Shown here piece by piece: positions 33,671-42,456 of a DNA stretch of 64,000 nt. This DNA comes from RGIG4608 sp045643885. GTDB taxonomy: Bacteria > Bacillota > Clostridia > Oscillospirales > CAG-272. Location of the stretch: assembly GCA_045643885.1 (NCBI GenBank), contig JAZRFY010000026.1, positions 1 through 64,000 on the forward strand. The letters run 5' to 3'. The position numbers and the translations under genes are program-made. Positions within the stretch are counted from its first letter, which is position 1. Every line of letters starts with the position of its first letter. The notes under the pieces were generated by a model. It did no database searches and was not told where the DNA came from. It worked only from the letters and a program-made list of their open reading frames with translations.

Positions 33671-34399
33671 TTAAATAAATATGGGCATCGGGCAGAAATT
33701 AAGATAATCTGCAGCTACCATTGTAAAAGTTATGCCGTCAAAATCGAATTGACGGGGAACGTAATAGTTATTGTGTATATGACCGTAATAGCAGTTTTTA
33801 ATATCGAATTTTTTAAGAACGTTGAGTATCGGTTCGCATATGCAATCGGAATATATGGGTGGAAAATGAAGAAAAACATGAATAGGTAAACAGGGATTTT
33901 CCTCTTTTATTTTCATTGCCTCAGTGATGCTGATTTCAAGTCTTTGAGCCTCGCGTGCTACGATTTTCTCGTAATCAACGTCGCCAACGGTTTTTTGCTG
34001 CTTTTCGTCATAAAACCATCCTCTGGATCCACAAATTATACAATCCGCAAGGAGATATGCGTTGTTGTGTAAAAGCTTTATTGTTTTGATATCATTTTCT
34101 TCAAAAAAGCTATATATTTTTGTTGCCGTAGACCACCAAAAATCGTGATTACCCTTGCCAATTATCTTTGTTCCGGGAAGAGAATCGAGAAATTTGAAAT
34201 CCGATTTTGCTTCTTCTAAGGTCATAGCCCATGAGATGTCACCGGGGATTATTATATAATCATCTTCATTGATGATGGCTTTAAAATTCTTTTCAATCTT
34301 TTTTTGATAGTCAAGCCACCTTGCACCGAATTTTTCCATTGATTTGTTAGTGGAAACGTTGGTCGAAAGGTGAAGATCGGAAATAACGTATAAGGACAT
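33671..34399 (-). CDS. Metallophosphoesterase with a complete metal site
   Basis: A 242-residue calcineurin-like phosphoesterase. All metal motifs are intact: SDLHLS, PGDISWAM, GKGNHDFWW, FLHFPP and GHIHNN. There is no signal peptide or membrane segment, so it is cytoplasmic. The family includes UDP-diacylglucosamine hydrolases and cyclic-nucleotide or phosphoprotein phosphatases; the substrate here cannot be told. AGGAAAGGAA precedes the ATG. It contrasts with the motif-depleted relative at 22985-23674. Confidence 0.88.
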   Translation of the reverse strand: MSLYVISDLHLSTNVSTNKSMEKFGARWLDYQKKIEKNFKAIINEDDYIIIPGDISWAMTLEEAKSDFKFLDSLPGTKIIGKGNHDFWWSTATKIYSFFEENDIKTIKLLHNNAYLLADCIICGSRGWFYDEKQQKTVGDVDYEKIVAREAQRLEISITEAMKIKEENPCLPIHVFLHFPPIYSDCICEPILNVLKKFDIKNCYYGHIHNNYYVPRQFDFDGITFTMVAADYLNFCPMPIFI

Positions 34400-34498
34400 T
34401 ATAAATTCCTTTCCTTTGAATAATTTTTTTGTGTCCGTCCATAATAAGATATGAGAGAAATCTCAAATCAGTTGCCATTGGGCAGAACGGAGGCATAT

Positions 34499-34687
34499 AT
34501 GAATAACGATAAGAAATGCTGTGCGTCTAATCAGAACGTAATCAAGGGTATTACCTGCGACGTTGTTAACTGTCAGTACCATCATGGTGAGGGACAGTGC
34601 TGCGCAGGTCATATCAAGGTAGGTCCCAGCCAAGCTGAGGCTAATAGAGACACCTTGTGCGCTACCTTTAAGAACAGAACTGAATAA
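34499..34687 (+). CDS. DUF1540 Cys-rich small protein
   Basis: A 62-residue protein with the DUF1540 pattern: GITCDVVNCQYHHGEGQCCAG followed by IKVGPSQAEANRDTLCATF. Seven or so cysteines are arranged to bind metal. GGAGG at 34489-34493 fixes the ATG at 34499; an ATG further upstream lacks a ribosome site. DUF1540 proteins are frequent in spore-forming Firmicutes and are of unknown function. A terminator follows at once. Confidence 0.9.
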   Translation: MNNDKKCCASNQNVIKGITCDVVNCQYHHGEGQCCAGHIKVGPSQAEANRDTLCATFKNRTE

Positions 34688-34696
34688 GACTAAATT

Positions 34697-34723
34697 GCAT
34701 ATCCCGAAAGGGGTATGCTTTTT
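34697..34723 (+). terminator. Terminator after the DUF1540 gene
   Basis: GCATATCCC (34697-34705) with GGGGTATGC (34710-34718), loop GAAA, one wobble pair, then a T-run that overlaps the end of the opposing thrC. Confidence 0.8.
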
Positions 34724-36203
34724 ATTTGCTTATAAATTCCATAACCTCATCATGCATTGTATCGGGGGTCTTGACTGTGTCAAAGTTGATTTTTCTTGTA
34801 TCAAGACCGTCAATAGGCTTAGGAATACTTGTATTTGTCAATTTTGAAAGATCGAAAAGTGCAGAAAGATCATCATCGGGTGTATGACCAAGTGCAAGGC
34901 AAACGTCTTTTGCAAATTTGTAAGGACTTGCAGTAGAGGCAATGACGGTTTTGGTCGTATCATAAGTTTCTTTTCTATAATCCTCTAATGCAGAAAATGC
35001 AACTGCAGTATGTGTATCTATAAGATAGCCACTATCATCAAAAGTCTTTTTGATGGTGTTAAAGGTTTTCTCTTCGTCAGCAAAATATCCAACAAAATTA
35101 TCCTTGATTTCTTCAAGGGTTGATTCATCAACCTTATAGCAACCCGTTTCGTTTAATGAAGCCATCCAGGCTTTTGTCTTTTCAGCTCCTGCAAGCATAT
35201 ACAAGAGTCTTTCAATATTGCTTGAGATAAGGATATCCATAGAAGGGGAGACAGTTAGATAAAAATCTCTGTTTCTGTCATAAACTCCGCTATTAAGAAA
35301 ATCCGTAAGGATATTGTTAGAGTTGGAAGCGCATATAAGCTTTCCGATGGGAAGACCCATAAGCTTTGCAATATAAGCAGCAAGGATGTTTCCAAAATTG
35401 CCCGTTGGAACGCAAACGTTTATATTGTCACCGAGTGCAATTTCCTTGGATTTGATAAGCTCACAGTATGCATGGATATAATAAACTATCTGAGGTGCCA
35501 AACGTCCGAAATTAATGGAGTTTGCACTTGAAAAGAAATATCCCTTATCAGAAATTTCTTTTGCAAATTCCTCGTCAGAGAATATTCTTTTTACACCTGT
35601 CTGGATATCGTCAAAATTGCCTTCAACAGCACAAACGTCAACGTTGTTTCCGTCTTGAGTAACCATTTGAAGCTTTTGTACTGAGCTGACACCGTTTTCG
35701 GGATAGAAAACGGCAATTTTGATTCCATCAACGTTCTTATAGCCTTCAAGAGCCGCCTTTCCTGTATCACCGGATGTAGCAACCAAAACAAGAGCAGTCT
35801 TTTCCTCGTTAGTTTTAACTAATGCTCTTGAAAGAAGTCTTGGCATGATTTGGAGTGCCATATCCTTAAAAGCACAGGTAGGTCCGTGCCAAAGCTCAAG
35901 TGAATATGTATTGTCATCTACCTTTTTCAAAGGACATATGTCTCCGTCAAAGCTATCCTGAGAATATGCTTTTCCGGCATCCTCTAAAAGCTCATTGAAG
36001 GAATAATCGGTCAAAAACATTGAAAGAACGGTTGAAGCAAGCTCAGGATAGGAAAGGTCGCAAAATGATGCGATATCATCCTTTGTAAGAGAGGGAATTG
36101 CTTCGGGAACAAAAAGTCCACCGTCATTTGCAAGACCTTGCTTAATTACTTGTGCAGAGGTATATTTAATTTTTTCATTACTTCTTGTGCTTTGAAATCT
36201 CAT
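34722..36203 (-). CDS. thrC: Threonine synthase
   Basis: A 493-residue PLP enzyme that turns O-phosphohomoserine into threonine. The N-terminus MRFQSTRSN and GLANDGGLFVPE are typical. The PLP Lys is in HGPTCAFKDMALQ, and ATSGDTGKAALEG and TGNFGNILAAY form phosphate- and cofactor-binding loops. It belongs to the long, low-eukaryote-like thrC class. It is the last gene of the operon starting at lepB, eight bases after the dipeptidase gene; no other threonine gene is nearby. Confidence 0.96.
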   Translation of the reverse strand: MRFQSTRSNEKIKYTSAQVIKQGLANDGGLFVPEAIPSLTKDDIASFCDLSYPELASTVLSMFLTDYSFNELLEDAGKAYSQDSFDGDICPLKKVDDNTYSLELWHGPTCAFKDMALQIMPRLLSRALVKTNEEKTALVLVATSGDTGKAALEGYKNVDGIKIAVFYPENGVSSVQKLQMVTQDGNNVDVCAVEGNFDDIQTGVKRIFSDEEFAKEISDKGYFFSSANSINFGRLAPQIVYYIHAYCELIKSKEIALGDNINVCVPTGNFGNILAAYIAKLMGLPIGKLICASNSNNILTDFLNSGVYDRNRDFYLTVSPSMDILISSNIERLLYMLAGAEKTKAWMASLNETGCYKVDESTLEEIKDNFVGYFADEEKTFNTIKKTFDDSGYLIDTHTAVAFSALEDYRKETYDTTKTVIASTASPYKFAKDVCLALGHTPDDDLSALFDLSKLTNTSIPKPIDGLDTRKINFDTVKTPDTMHDEVMEFISK

Positions 36204-36211
36204 ATAGCCTC

Positions 36212-37144
36212 CTATATGCTTTTACTGAAAAATTCTTGTGCGTTTTTAAACATAATTTTATCAATCAATTCTGAAGAATAATTGAGTCTGTGCATCTCGG
36301 TTGCAATTTTGTGTATATCGGAAATATCCTTAAAATTATTGGGTAGATTCGTTCCGTCCAGGTCACCACCCATAGCAATGGTATTTTCTCCGCCAAGTGA
36401 AAGATAATGATCGATATGACGGATAATATCAGCAATTTTGGGGTCGCCATTAGAAGAAAGGTGAGAAGGACAAAGATTTATGCCAACTATTCCACCAAGC
36501 TCCTTTATTCTCTTGAAATCACAGTCGCGAAGATTTCTTGTGTGAGGATTGATAGCATAAGCATCGGAATGAGATGCGATAACGGGCTTTTTGAACACCT
36601 CGGCAATGTCCAAGGTCATTTCTGCCCCCTTGAAGGAAGAATGAGAAATATCCGGGATTATGCCGATTTCGAAGCATCTTCTGACAACGCTCTCTCCAAA
36701 TTTACTAAGACCGGTATCGGTGTCGTGTGCACCACCGATGCAAGTGAGTCCATACCAATTGAGTGTCAAGGTTCTTACGCCCAAATTGTAAAGTATATCA
36801 AGCCTTCCTAAGTCATTTTCAAGAATTCTTGCATCCTCGACTGAGAGTATCAATGGTATTTTTCCTTGCTCGAATAAGAGGTAAATATCATTTGAGCTTT
36901 TTGCGATACCTACGTGCTCACTATTCAGTTTTGTTTCGTTTTCAAGATTTGAAACGACCTCAAAAAATCTTTCATATGCCTCAGCATCAGTAAGCTTGTG
37001 GTGGGACCATATTGCCATCACCTGAGCATATTTTTTAAGATATTTTGCTTTGTTTATTGATATGTGAAATGAATTGTCAAGCAAGCCTTGCTTTTCGGAA
37101 AGCAAGCGCGTGGACGTGTCGCAATGTAAATCAAATAATTTCAT
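36212..37144 (-). CDS. Membrane dipeptidase (renal dipeptidase, M19 family)
   Basis: A 310-residue M19 dipeptidase, a zinc enzyme that splits L-Xaa-D/L-Xaa dipeptides. The first metal motif is FDLHCDTS, the bridging Glu is in ILSVEDAR, and the further His residues are in ISHSS and VIASHSDAYAINPHTRNL, as in the family. GGENTIAMGGDLDG is also conserved. No signal peptide. The start at 37144 is one base after the yraN stop and so is probably reached by coupling; an upstream in-frame TTG or ATG inside yraN is the alternative. Confidence 0.9.
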   Translation of the reverse strand: MKLFDLHCDTSTRLLSEKQGLLDNSFHISINKAKYLKKYAQVMAIWSHHKLTDAEAYERFFEVVSNLENETKLNSEHVGIAKSSNDIYLLFEQGKIPLILSVEDARILENDLGRLDILYNLGVRTLTLNWYGLTCIGGAHDTDTGLSKFGESVVRRCFEIGIIPDISHSSFKGAEMTLDIAEVFKKPVIASHSDAYAINPHTRNLRDCDFKRIKELGGIVGINLCPSHLSSNGDPKIADIIRHIDHYLSLGGENTIAMGGDLDGTNLPNNFKDISDIHKIATEMHRLNYSSELIDKIMFKNAQEFFSKSI

Positions 37145-37145
37145 A

Positions 37146-37529
37146 TCAGTTTGAAAATGCATCCTCAATATGGTTGATTTTTTCTACCTTAGGCGTCATC
37201 GTATCGGCAGATTTTGATAAATAAACCTCAATAACGTCAAGCCTTGGAGATTTTTTGGTTTTGTGTGAATTTAGATATGACTGTGCCGCCGCAAGCGTAC
37301 GCTTTTGCTTTGAATATGTAACGGCAGACGCAGCAGAACCAAACTCGTTTGAAGACAAGGTTCTTGTCTTAACCTCAATAAACACAATATATTGCTTGTT
37401 TTCGGCGATAATGTCTATTTCGTTGTGAGAAGCAAAATAATTTTGCTCCAGGATCTTGTATTTTTGCGACTTCAAATATTCGCAAGCGGCATTTTCACCG
37501 AAGCGACCTGTATCAGTTGTAGTTTTCAT
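37146..37529 (-). CDS. yraN: YraN family (UPF0102) nuclease-fold protein
   Basis: A 127-residue member of UPF0102, with a restriction-endonuclease-like core: GRFGENAACEYLKSQ, NYFASHNEIDIIAE and VFIEVKTRT, which contain the E...D...ExK residues. The function in bacteria is unsettled, with links to DNA uptake and Holliday-junction-type substrates. It lies two bases after rnhB, its classic neighbour. Confidence 0.93.
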   Translation of the reverse strand: MKTTTDTGRFGENAACEYLKSQKYKILEQNYFASHNEIDIIAENKQYIVFIEVKTRTLSSNEFGSAASAVTYSKQKRTLAAAQSYLNSHKTKKSPRLDVIEVYLSKSADTMTPKVEKINHIEDAFSN

Positions 37530-37531
37530 AG

Positions 37532-38131
37532 TCAGTCTTCAAGAAATCTGATGAATTTCTTTCTGTGAATAGGGGAAGGGCCAAATTCTCTCAAAGCATC
37601 CATGTGCTGCTTTGTGCCGTATCCCTTGTGCTTTGCGATTCCGTACTGAGGATATTCCTTGTCCATTTTCTCGCAAAGTTCATCTCTTGTAACCTTGGCA
37701 AGAATTGAAGCTGCCGCGATGCTGGGACTCGTAGCATCCCCCTTGATAACCGTCATTGTGGGAATTTCAAATCCGCGGCTTACGTTACCGTCTATAAGTG
37801 CGAAATCAGCTTTGATTTTTAATCCCTCAACGGCTCTTCTCATCGCGAGCATGTCTGCTTCAAGAATGTTGAGCTCGTTGATTTCTTCAACACTTGCTTC
37901 GGCAATGCAATAAGCAATTGCGTTTTCAATTATCTGGTCAAAAATCTGCTTTCTTTTCTTTGCAGTGAGCTTCTTTGAATCGTTAAGACCCTCAATGTAA
38001 AGACCGACGGGCAAAATGCAAGCTGCAGCAACAACAGGACCGCAAAGAGGGCCGCGACCTGCCTCGTCAACACCGCAAACGTATGTATATCCTTGATCGT
38101 TAAGAGATTGTTCCAAAGTATATTCGAGCAT
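37532..38131 (-). CDS. rnhB: Ribonuclease HII
   Basis: A 199-residue RNase HII that removes ribonucleotides from DNA. VCGVDEAGRGPLCGPVVAAA gives the Asp-Glu pair of the active site; ADFALIDGN and IKGDATSPSIAAASILAKVTRD carry the rest. The final KKFIRFLED is short. The start at 38131 is set by GGAGG five bases upstream; an upstream in-frame ATG at 38143 overlaps the ribosome site. Confidence 0.96.
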   Translation of the reverse strand: MLEYTLEQSLNDQGYTYVCGVDEAGRGPLCGPVVAAACILPVGLYIEGLNDSKKLTAKKRKQIFDQIIENAIAYCIAEASVEEINELNILEADMLAMRRAVEGLKIKADFALIDGNVSRGFEIPTMTVIKGDATSPSIAAASILAKVTRDELCEKMDKEYPQYGIAKHKGYGTKQHMDALREFGPSPIHRKKFIRFLED

Positions 38132-38146
38132 AGCGCCCTCCATAAA

Positions 38147-39007
38147 TTATATTCTGTCAAGAGTTATCTTGCCAATTTTAGCACTTCTAAACTCATCAAG
38201 AAGCATATTGGCAGTTCTTTCGTAGTCAATCTCACCACCGCTGATGAGGAAACCGCGCTTTTTGCCGATAAGCTCAAAGAGTTGAAGATCGGTAAGATCT
38301 GCATAAGCGCTCATATCACCGAGCTTATAGCGTTCACTAAGCATCTCAGGATAATACTTTCTAAGACGGGAGCAGAGAACTATAGCAAGGCTCTCAAGGT
38401 CAAGAATTTTATCCTTGATAGCGCCGGTGAGCGCGAGGTTTTCACCGATGAGTCTATCGTCAAACTTAGGCCAAAGAACACCGGGCATATCCATAAGATC
38501 AAGACCGATGCTTGTTGCAACCCATTGCTTGTCAACAGTAACACCGGGACGGTTTTCGACCTTAGCCTTCTTGCTTCCGCATATTCTGTTAATAAGGGAT
38601 GATTTTCCAACGTTGGGAATACCAACAATCATAGCCTTGAGCTTTCTTGTCATGCCTTTAGCTTCATATCTTTGGATTTTCTCGGCAAGAACAATGTTTA
38701 CTGCATCCTTGATTTTGTTGATGCCAAGACCACTTACGCAGTCAGTGGTGATACAAATTGTATTTTCATTAGAGTAATGCTCACACCATTTTTTGGTCAT
38801 GGCTGGGTCGGCAAGAGTAGCCTTATTCAAAAGGATGATAGTAGGCTTTTGTGCAGTCATTCCGGCAATCTCGGGATTTCTTGAGCTTTTGGGAATTCTT
38901 GCATCTAGTATTTCAATAACTACGTCAACGTTTTTTAAATTTTCAGTGATCATACGGCGTGTTTTGGCCATATGACCGGGGAACCATTGAATCTGTTCTG
39001 ATGGCAT
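38147..39007 (-). CDS. rbgA: Ribosome biogenesis GTPase RbgA (YlqF)
   Basis: A 286-residue circularly permuted GTPase. IQWFPGHMAKTRR is the family N-terminus. The G-motif order is permuted: G4 LNKATLADP, then G1 VGIPNVGKSSLINR, then G3 DMPGVLWP. A C-terminal helical domain binds rRNA. RbgA helps assemble the 50S subunit, incorporating late proteins such as L16. It lies between lepB and rnhB, the common Firmicutes order. Confidence 0.96.
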   Translation of the reverse strand: MPSEQIQWFPGHMAKTRRMITENLKNVDVVIEILDARIPKSSRNPEIAGMTAQKPTIILLNKATLADPAMTKKWCEHYSNENTICITTDCVSGLGINKIKDAVNIVLAEKIQRYEAKGMTRKLKAMIVGIPNVGKSSLINRICGSKKAKVENRPGVTVDKQWVATSIGLDLMDMPGVLWPKFDDRLIGENLALTGAIKDKILDLESLAIVLCSRLRKYYPEMLSERYKLGDMSAYADLTDLQLFELIGKKRGFLISGGEIDYERTANMLLDEFRSAKIGKITLDRI

Positions 39008-39040
39008 AATATCTCCGTTCCTCGCGCGTGCGATAAATAA

Positions 39041-39649
39041 CTATTTAATGAAGCCGAATTGCTCGGCAGGTGTGATTCTGAGGATTGCCTTACCAAGGAT
39101 AGTTCTTACGTCAACAAGACCTATTGACTCACTACGGCTATCCGTTGAATTGTTTCTATTGTCGCCTAAAACGAAAACGTAGCCCTTTGGCACGTATGTG
39201 ATAAGGGGAGGCTCGTTTTCGGGCACGTTGTATTCTCCTGTTGAAAAATAAACATATGATGATTCATCTACTATCTCCGACTCATTAAACGTGCTGTCGT
39301 CAGAAACGTATAAAAGACAATTTTGATAATCGATTTTTACCCATCTGTTTTCAGTAGCTATTACTCTTTTTACGATGGGTTTGTTAAGAGTGCCTGTGTT
39401 GTGGAATACGATTATATCATTTTCTTGTGGAGTGTAGAAAAGATTTGTTATGATTAGGGTTTCTCCGTGATAAAGAGTGTTGTTCATCGAACCACCGTCA
39501 ACCACACAAATTCTGAAAACGAAGGTTACAAGCACCAATATTACAATAAGTGCCTTGATCACAAGATCGAATAAATCAATTATTATATTTTTGAGCTTTG
39601 CATCAAAATTGCTTTTGGATGCCGAAGCGTTTGAATTGCTGTTTTCCAT
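39041..39649 (-). CDS. lepB: Signal peptidase I
   Basis: A 202-residue type I signal peptidase with one N-terminal membrane helix (residues 22-45). The catalytic Ser is in VDGGSMNNTL, the Lys in IVKRVIATEN, and the box E region is VLGDNRNNSTDSRS. It cleaves secreted preproteins on the outer membrane face. The ATG at 39649 follows GGAGG; the longer frame up to 39718 starts before the transcription start predicted from the promoter at 39709-39737. First gene of the lepB to thrC operon. It ends in TAG. Confidence 0.95.
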   Translation of the reverse strand: MENSNSNASASKSNFDAKLKNIIIDLFDLVIKALIVILVLVTFVFRICVVDGGSMNNTLYHGETLIITNLFYTPQENDIIVFHNTGTLNKPIVKRVIATENRWVKIDYQNCLLYVSDDSTFNESEIVDESSYVYFSTGEYNVPENEPPLITYVPKGYVFVLGDNRNNSTDSRSESIGLVDVRTILGKAILRITPAEQFGFIK

Positions 39650-39708
39650 GATACCTCCAAAGGGGGAATAAGTGCTTTTATTTCGGCGTATTCTCCGCCA
39701 TTTTATAT

Positions 39709-39737
39709 ATTGTAACATATTTATTTAAAATAAACAA
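39709..39737 (-). promoter_or_regulatory. Sigma-A type promoter of the lepB operon
   Basis: Read leftward, TTGTTT (39732-39737), a 17-base spacer and TACAAT (39709-39714). Confidence 0.65.
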
Positions 39738-39786
39738 GATTTTTTCAAAAATTAAGAAAAAATGTTTAAAAAATCTAAAAATATTA

Positions 39787-39815
39787 TTGACACAATTGAA
39801 AAAATGTGTTAAAAT
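39787..39815 (+). promoter_or_regulatory. Sigma-A type promoter of the NfeD-SPFH operon
   Basis: TTGACA (39787-39792), a 17-base spacer and TAAAAT (39810-39815). The leader is about 110 bases long. Confidence 0.75.
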
Positions 39816-39834
39816 GATACATCACAAAATATTG

Positions 39835-39897
39835 AACGTGGAAATTTGTCCCTTTTTGGGGTAAATTCAAGGCGAATGGTGGTTTTCGTTGCACGTT
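39835..39897 (+). promoter_or_regulatory. Candidate structured RNA in the NfeD-SPFH leader
   Basis: AACGTG (39835-39840) pairs with CACGTT (39892-39897), closing a junction. Inside, GAAATTTGTCCC (39841-39852) pairs with GGGGTAAATTC (39858-39868) around a T5 loop, and CGAA (39873-39876) pairs with TTCG (39885-39888). The whole sits between the promoter and the NfeD ribosome site. It has the shape of a small three-way junction. It matched no riboswitch class that I could recall. Confidence 0.45.
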
Positions 39898-39933
39898 TAA
39901 GTTTAAAAAATTACATAAAGAGGAGAAAAATGT

Positions 39934-40395
39934 ATGAATTTCGGATTTAGTATTTTGTGGTTTGTAATCCTCGTTATCGCAATCGTTATCGAGGCACGTA
40001 CAAGCGACGTATCTGCAGTTTGGTTCGTTCCTGCTGCTGCATTGGCATTTTTGCTTTCATTCTTCATCACAGGAGAAGATGATGTAAAGAATCTTGCAAT
40101 TCAGATTTTGGTATTTGTATTTGCAGCATTGATTTCTTTCATCGTTTTCAGAATTTCCTTCAACAAGAAGGTTAAGAGAGTTAAGAAGGGCAAGACAAAC
40201 ATCACTGCTCTCATTGGTGAAAGATGTCTTGTTATTGAAGATATCTCTAACATCGACGTTAAGGGCCTTGTAAACCTTAAGGGTTCTATTTGGAGCGCTC
40301 GTTCCAAGGACGAAAACGACTTTATCGAGGCTGGCACAGTTGTTGTTGTTGAGCGTGTTGAGGGCGTTAAGCTCGTATGCTCAAGAGAGAAATAA
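39934..40395 (+). CDS. NfeD-family membrane protein
   Basis: A 153-residue NfeD-like protein. Hydrophobic segments lie at residues 4-22, 28-46 and 53-72, then a soluble OB-fold NfeD domain from about residue 88 (TALIGERCLVIEDISN, VNLKGSIWSARSKDENDFIEAG, VVVVERVEGVKLVC). It is the short form without the N-terminal protease domain. These proteins act with an SPFH partner, encoded 20 bases downstream, in membrane microdomain or protein quality control. AGAGGAG precedes the ATG. Confidence 0.9.
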   Translation: MNFGFSILWFVILVIAIVIEARTSDVSAVWFVPAAALAFLLSFFITGEDDVKNLAIQILVFVFAALISFIVFRISFNKKVKRVKKGKTNITALIGERCLVIEDISNIDVKGLVNLKGSIWSARSKDENDFIEAGTVVVVERVEGVKLVCSREK

Positions 40396-40415
40396 TGTAG
40401 GAGGATATAACTGAT

Positions 40416-41483
40416 ATGACTACAGAACTTATTATTGGTATTGCCGCCGTTGCGGTACTCTTGTTGCTTCTTATCGTTTGTAATATCCGAATCGTTCCCC
40501 AGTCTAAGGCTTGGGTTATGGAACGAATCGGCGTTTATTCCAGAACATGGCACACAGGCTTGCACATTAAGCTTCCTTTCATCGAAAAGGCTGCTAAGAA
40601 GGTAGACCTTCGTGAACAGATTTTGGTTTGTGGTGAAGGCTTCAACCATGGTCAGTATCATAAGCATGAACGCCACAAGGTTGAGTATGCTTCTGTTTCT
40701 TCCGGTGTTGATTCTCAGTCATCTGTAGCAGCATCTTCTGTAGCTGCTTCTGGTACTGGTTCTAAGGCTGTTAACAATTCTGCAAATGGTATGGCTTCTA
40801 CTAGAGCCAATGCTAGAGCAGAGGGTGCATCTTATAGCGTACTTTCTACAAATATGCACAAGGGTGGCAATCATTCACCTTATTCACAGCCTGTTATCAC
40901 TAAGGATAACGTATCTATGGAAATTGATACAGTTGTATTCTATCAGGTAACTGATCCTAAGCTTTATGCTTACGGTCATGCTAACCCCCTTAAGGCAATT
41001 GAACACCTTGTTGCTACATCTCTTCGTAACATCGTTGGTGGCCTTGAGCTTGACGAAACACTTACATCCAGAGAGTATATCAACTCTAAGATCAGAGTAG
41101 TTCTTGACGAAGCTACAGATCCTTGGGGTATTAAGATTACACGTGTTGAGCTTAGAAACATCATCATTTCCGATGTTGAGCTTGCAGAAGCTATGGAAAA
41201 GCAGATGATCGCTGAACGCGAAAAGAGAGCTGCTATTCTTAGAGCAGAAGGTATCAGCCAGGCTGAAATCCTTGAGGCACAGGGTAAGGCAGAAGCTATT
41301 AGACTTGTTAACGAGTCCAAGCCTTCTCAGGAATTCCTTACAATCCGTGCACTTGAAGCATATGAAGTTGCTGCTCAGGGTCAGGCTACAAAGATTATCG
41401 TTCCTTCAAACCTTCAGTCCCTTGCAGGTCTTGCATTGACAGGCTCTGAAGTATTTAAAGAAGGCGAAAAGATGGGCGAATAA
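40416..41483 (+). CDS. SPFH/Band 7 protein with a large Ser/Ala-rich insert
   Basis: A 355-residue stomatin/QmcA-type protein. One N-terminal membrane helix is followed by the SPFH domain: VPQSKAWVMERIGVYSRTW, KKVDLREQILVC, then ITKDNVSMEIDTVVFYQVTDP and GLELDETLTSREYIN, ending in a coiled coil (AEREKRAAILRAEGISQAEI) and SLAGLALTGSEV. Between VDLREQ and QPVITKDN, normally about ten residues apart, lies an insert of some 85 residues rich in Ser, Ala, Asn and His (VAASSVAASGTGSKAVNNS). It is in frame and uses codons like its surroundings. Partner of the NfeD protein. Confidence 0.9.
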   Translation: MTTELIIGIAAVAVLLLLLIVCNIRIVPQSKAWVMERIGVYSRTWHTGLHIKLPFIEKAAKKVDLREQILVCGEGFNHGQYHKHERHKVEYASVSSGVDSQSSVAASSVAASGTGSKAVNNSANGMASTRANARAEGASYSVLSTNMHKGGNHSPYSQPVITKDNVSMEIDTVVFYQVTDPKLYAYGHANPLKAIEHLVATSLRNIVGGLELDETLTSREYINSKIRVVLDEATDPWGIKITRVELRNIIISDVELAEAMEKQMIAEREKRAAILRAEGISQAEILEAQGKAEAIRLVNESKPSQEFLTIRALEAYEVAAQGQATKIIVPSNLQSLAGLALTGSEVFKEGEKMGE

Positions 41484-41501
41484 TTCGAACTAAAACATTT
41501 T

Positions 41502-41537
41502 GAAAGACACAAGTAAAGCTTGTGTCTTTCTTTTTTT
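41502..41537 (+). terminator. Terminator of the NfeD-SPFH operon
   Basis: GAAAGACACAAG (41502-41513) with CTTGTGTCTTTC (41519-41530), loop TAAAG, followed by seven T. Confidence 0.9.
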
Positions 41538-41556
41538 ATAATATTTTCCAAACCCT

Positions 41557-41585
41557 TTGACAAATGGCTATATATATAGTATAAT
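41557..41585 (+). promoter_or_regulatory. Consensus sigma-A promoter of rsmE
   Basis: TTGACA (41557-41562), a 17-base spacer and TATAAT (41580-41585). Confidence 0.8.
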
Positions 41586-41632
41586 ATTTAAATGTAGAAA
41601 AAATCTCAAATCGAGAATGAAAAGGAGCAAAA

Positions 41633-42379
41633 ATGCCTAAGTTTTTTATTAACAAAAATCAAATAGATGGAGATATCATAAAGATTGTCGGTGAGGATTC
41701 ACACCATATTTCACGTTCTTTGAGAATGGCTTGTGGTGAGAAGATTAACGTTACCGATGACGAGGCTTATGAATATGAGTGCACACTTGAAACCTTCGGT
41801 GAGGGCTTTGTTCTTGCGCGTATTGAGTCCAAGCAAATGTCCAATGCCGAATCTCCCATAAAGGTGCATTTGTTTCAAGCATTGCCCAAGGGTGAAAAGC
41901 TTGATCTAATCATTCAAAAATCCGTAGAATGTGGAGTTTATGATATAACCCCGTTTGAGAGTGAATATTGTATTGCAAAGGCTAAGGGTGATTCCGAAGG
42001 CAGAAAGAACGACCGTAGAAGCAAGATAGCTCTTGAGGCTGCAAAGCAGTGTAGAAGAGGAATTATTCCTAAGGTTAATTCCACTGTAACGTTTGACCAA
42101 ATGATGGGCAAGGCTTTCCTTTCCGATGCTGTTCTTTTTTGCTATGAAGGAGAAGGCACCGTTGTTATGGGAAAAATGCTTAATGAATTAAAAAACACCA
42201 AGGAAATCAAAGAGCTTTCAATTATAATAGGAAGTGAAGGGGGCTTTTCACCTGCTGAGGCAGAGAAAATGCAAAAAGCCGGTGCCTTTATGATTGGTCT
42301 TGGCAAACGCATTTTGAGAGCTGAAACTGCCGCTATAATGGCTTTAAGCTGCCTTGTTTACGAGTTTGAACTCACTTGA
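41633..42379 (+). CDS. rsmE: 16S rRNA (uracil-1498 N3)-methyltransferase RsmE
   Basis: A 248-residue SPOUT-class methyltransferase. The N-terminal PUA-like domain has EDSHHISRSLRMACGEKI. The catalytic knot has LFQALPKGEKLDLIIQKSVECGV, RSKIALEAAKQCRRGIIPKV and the SAM-binding IIGSEGGFSPAEAEKMQKAG and LGKRILRAETAAI. All family motifs are present. Single gene with its own promoter and AAAAGGAG. Confidence 0.96.
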   Translation: MPKFFINKNQIDGDIIKIVGEDSHHISRSLRMACGEKINVTDDEAYEYECTLETFGEGFVLARIESKQMSNAESPIKVHLFQALPKGEKLDLIIQKSVECGVYDITPFESEYCIAKAKGDSEGRKNDRRSKIALEAAKQCRRGIIPKVNSTVTFDQMMGKAFLSDAVLFCYEGEGTVVMGKMLNELKNTKEIKELSIIIGSEGGFSPAEAEKMQKAGAFMIGLGKRILRAETAAIMALSCLVYEFELT

Positions 42380-42456
42380 TTGTGCATATTTACAGTGCTT
42401 TACACTAAAAAGCACAAAAAAAATTAAAAAAATTAGAGAAAATATCAAAAACCCTA

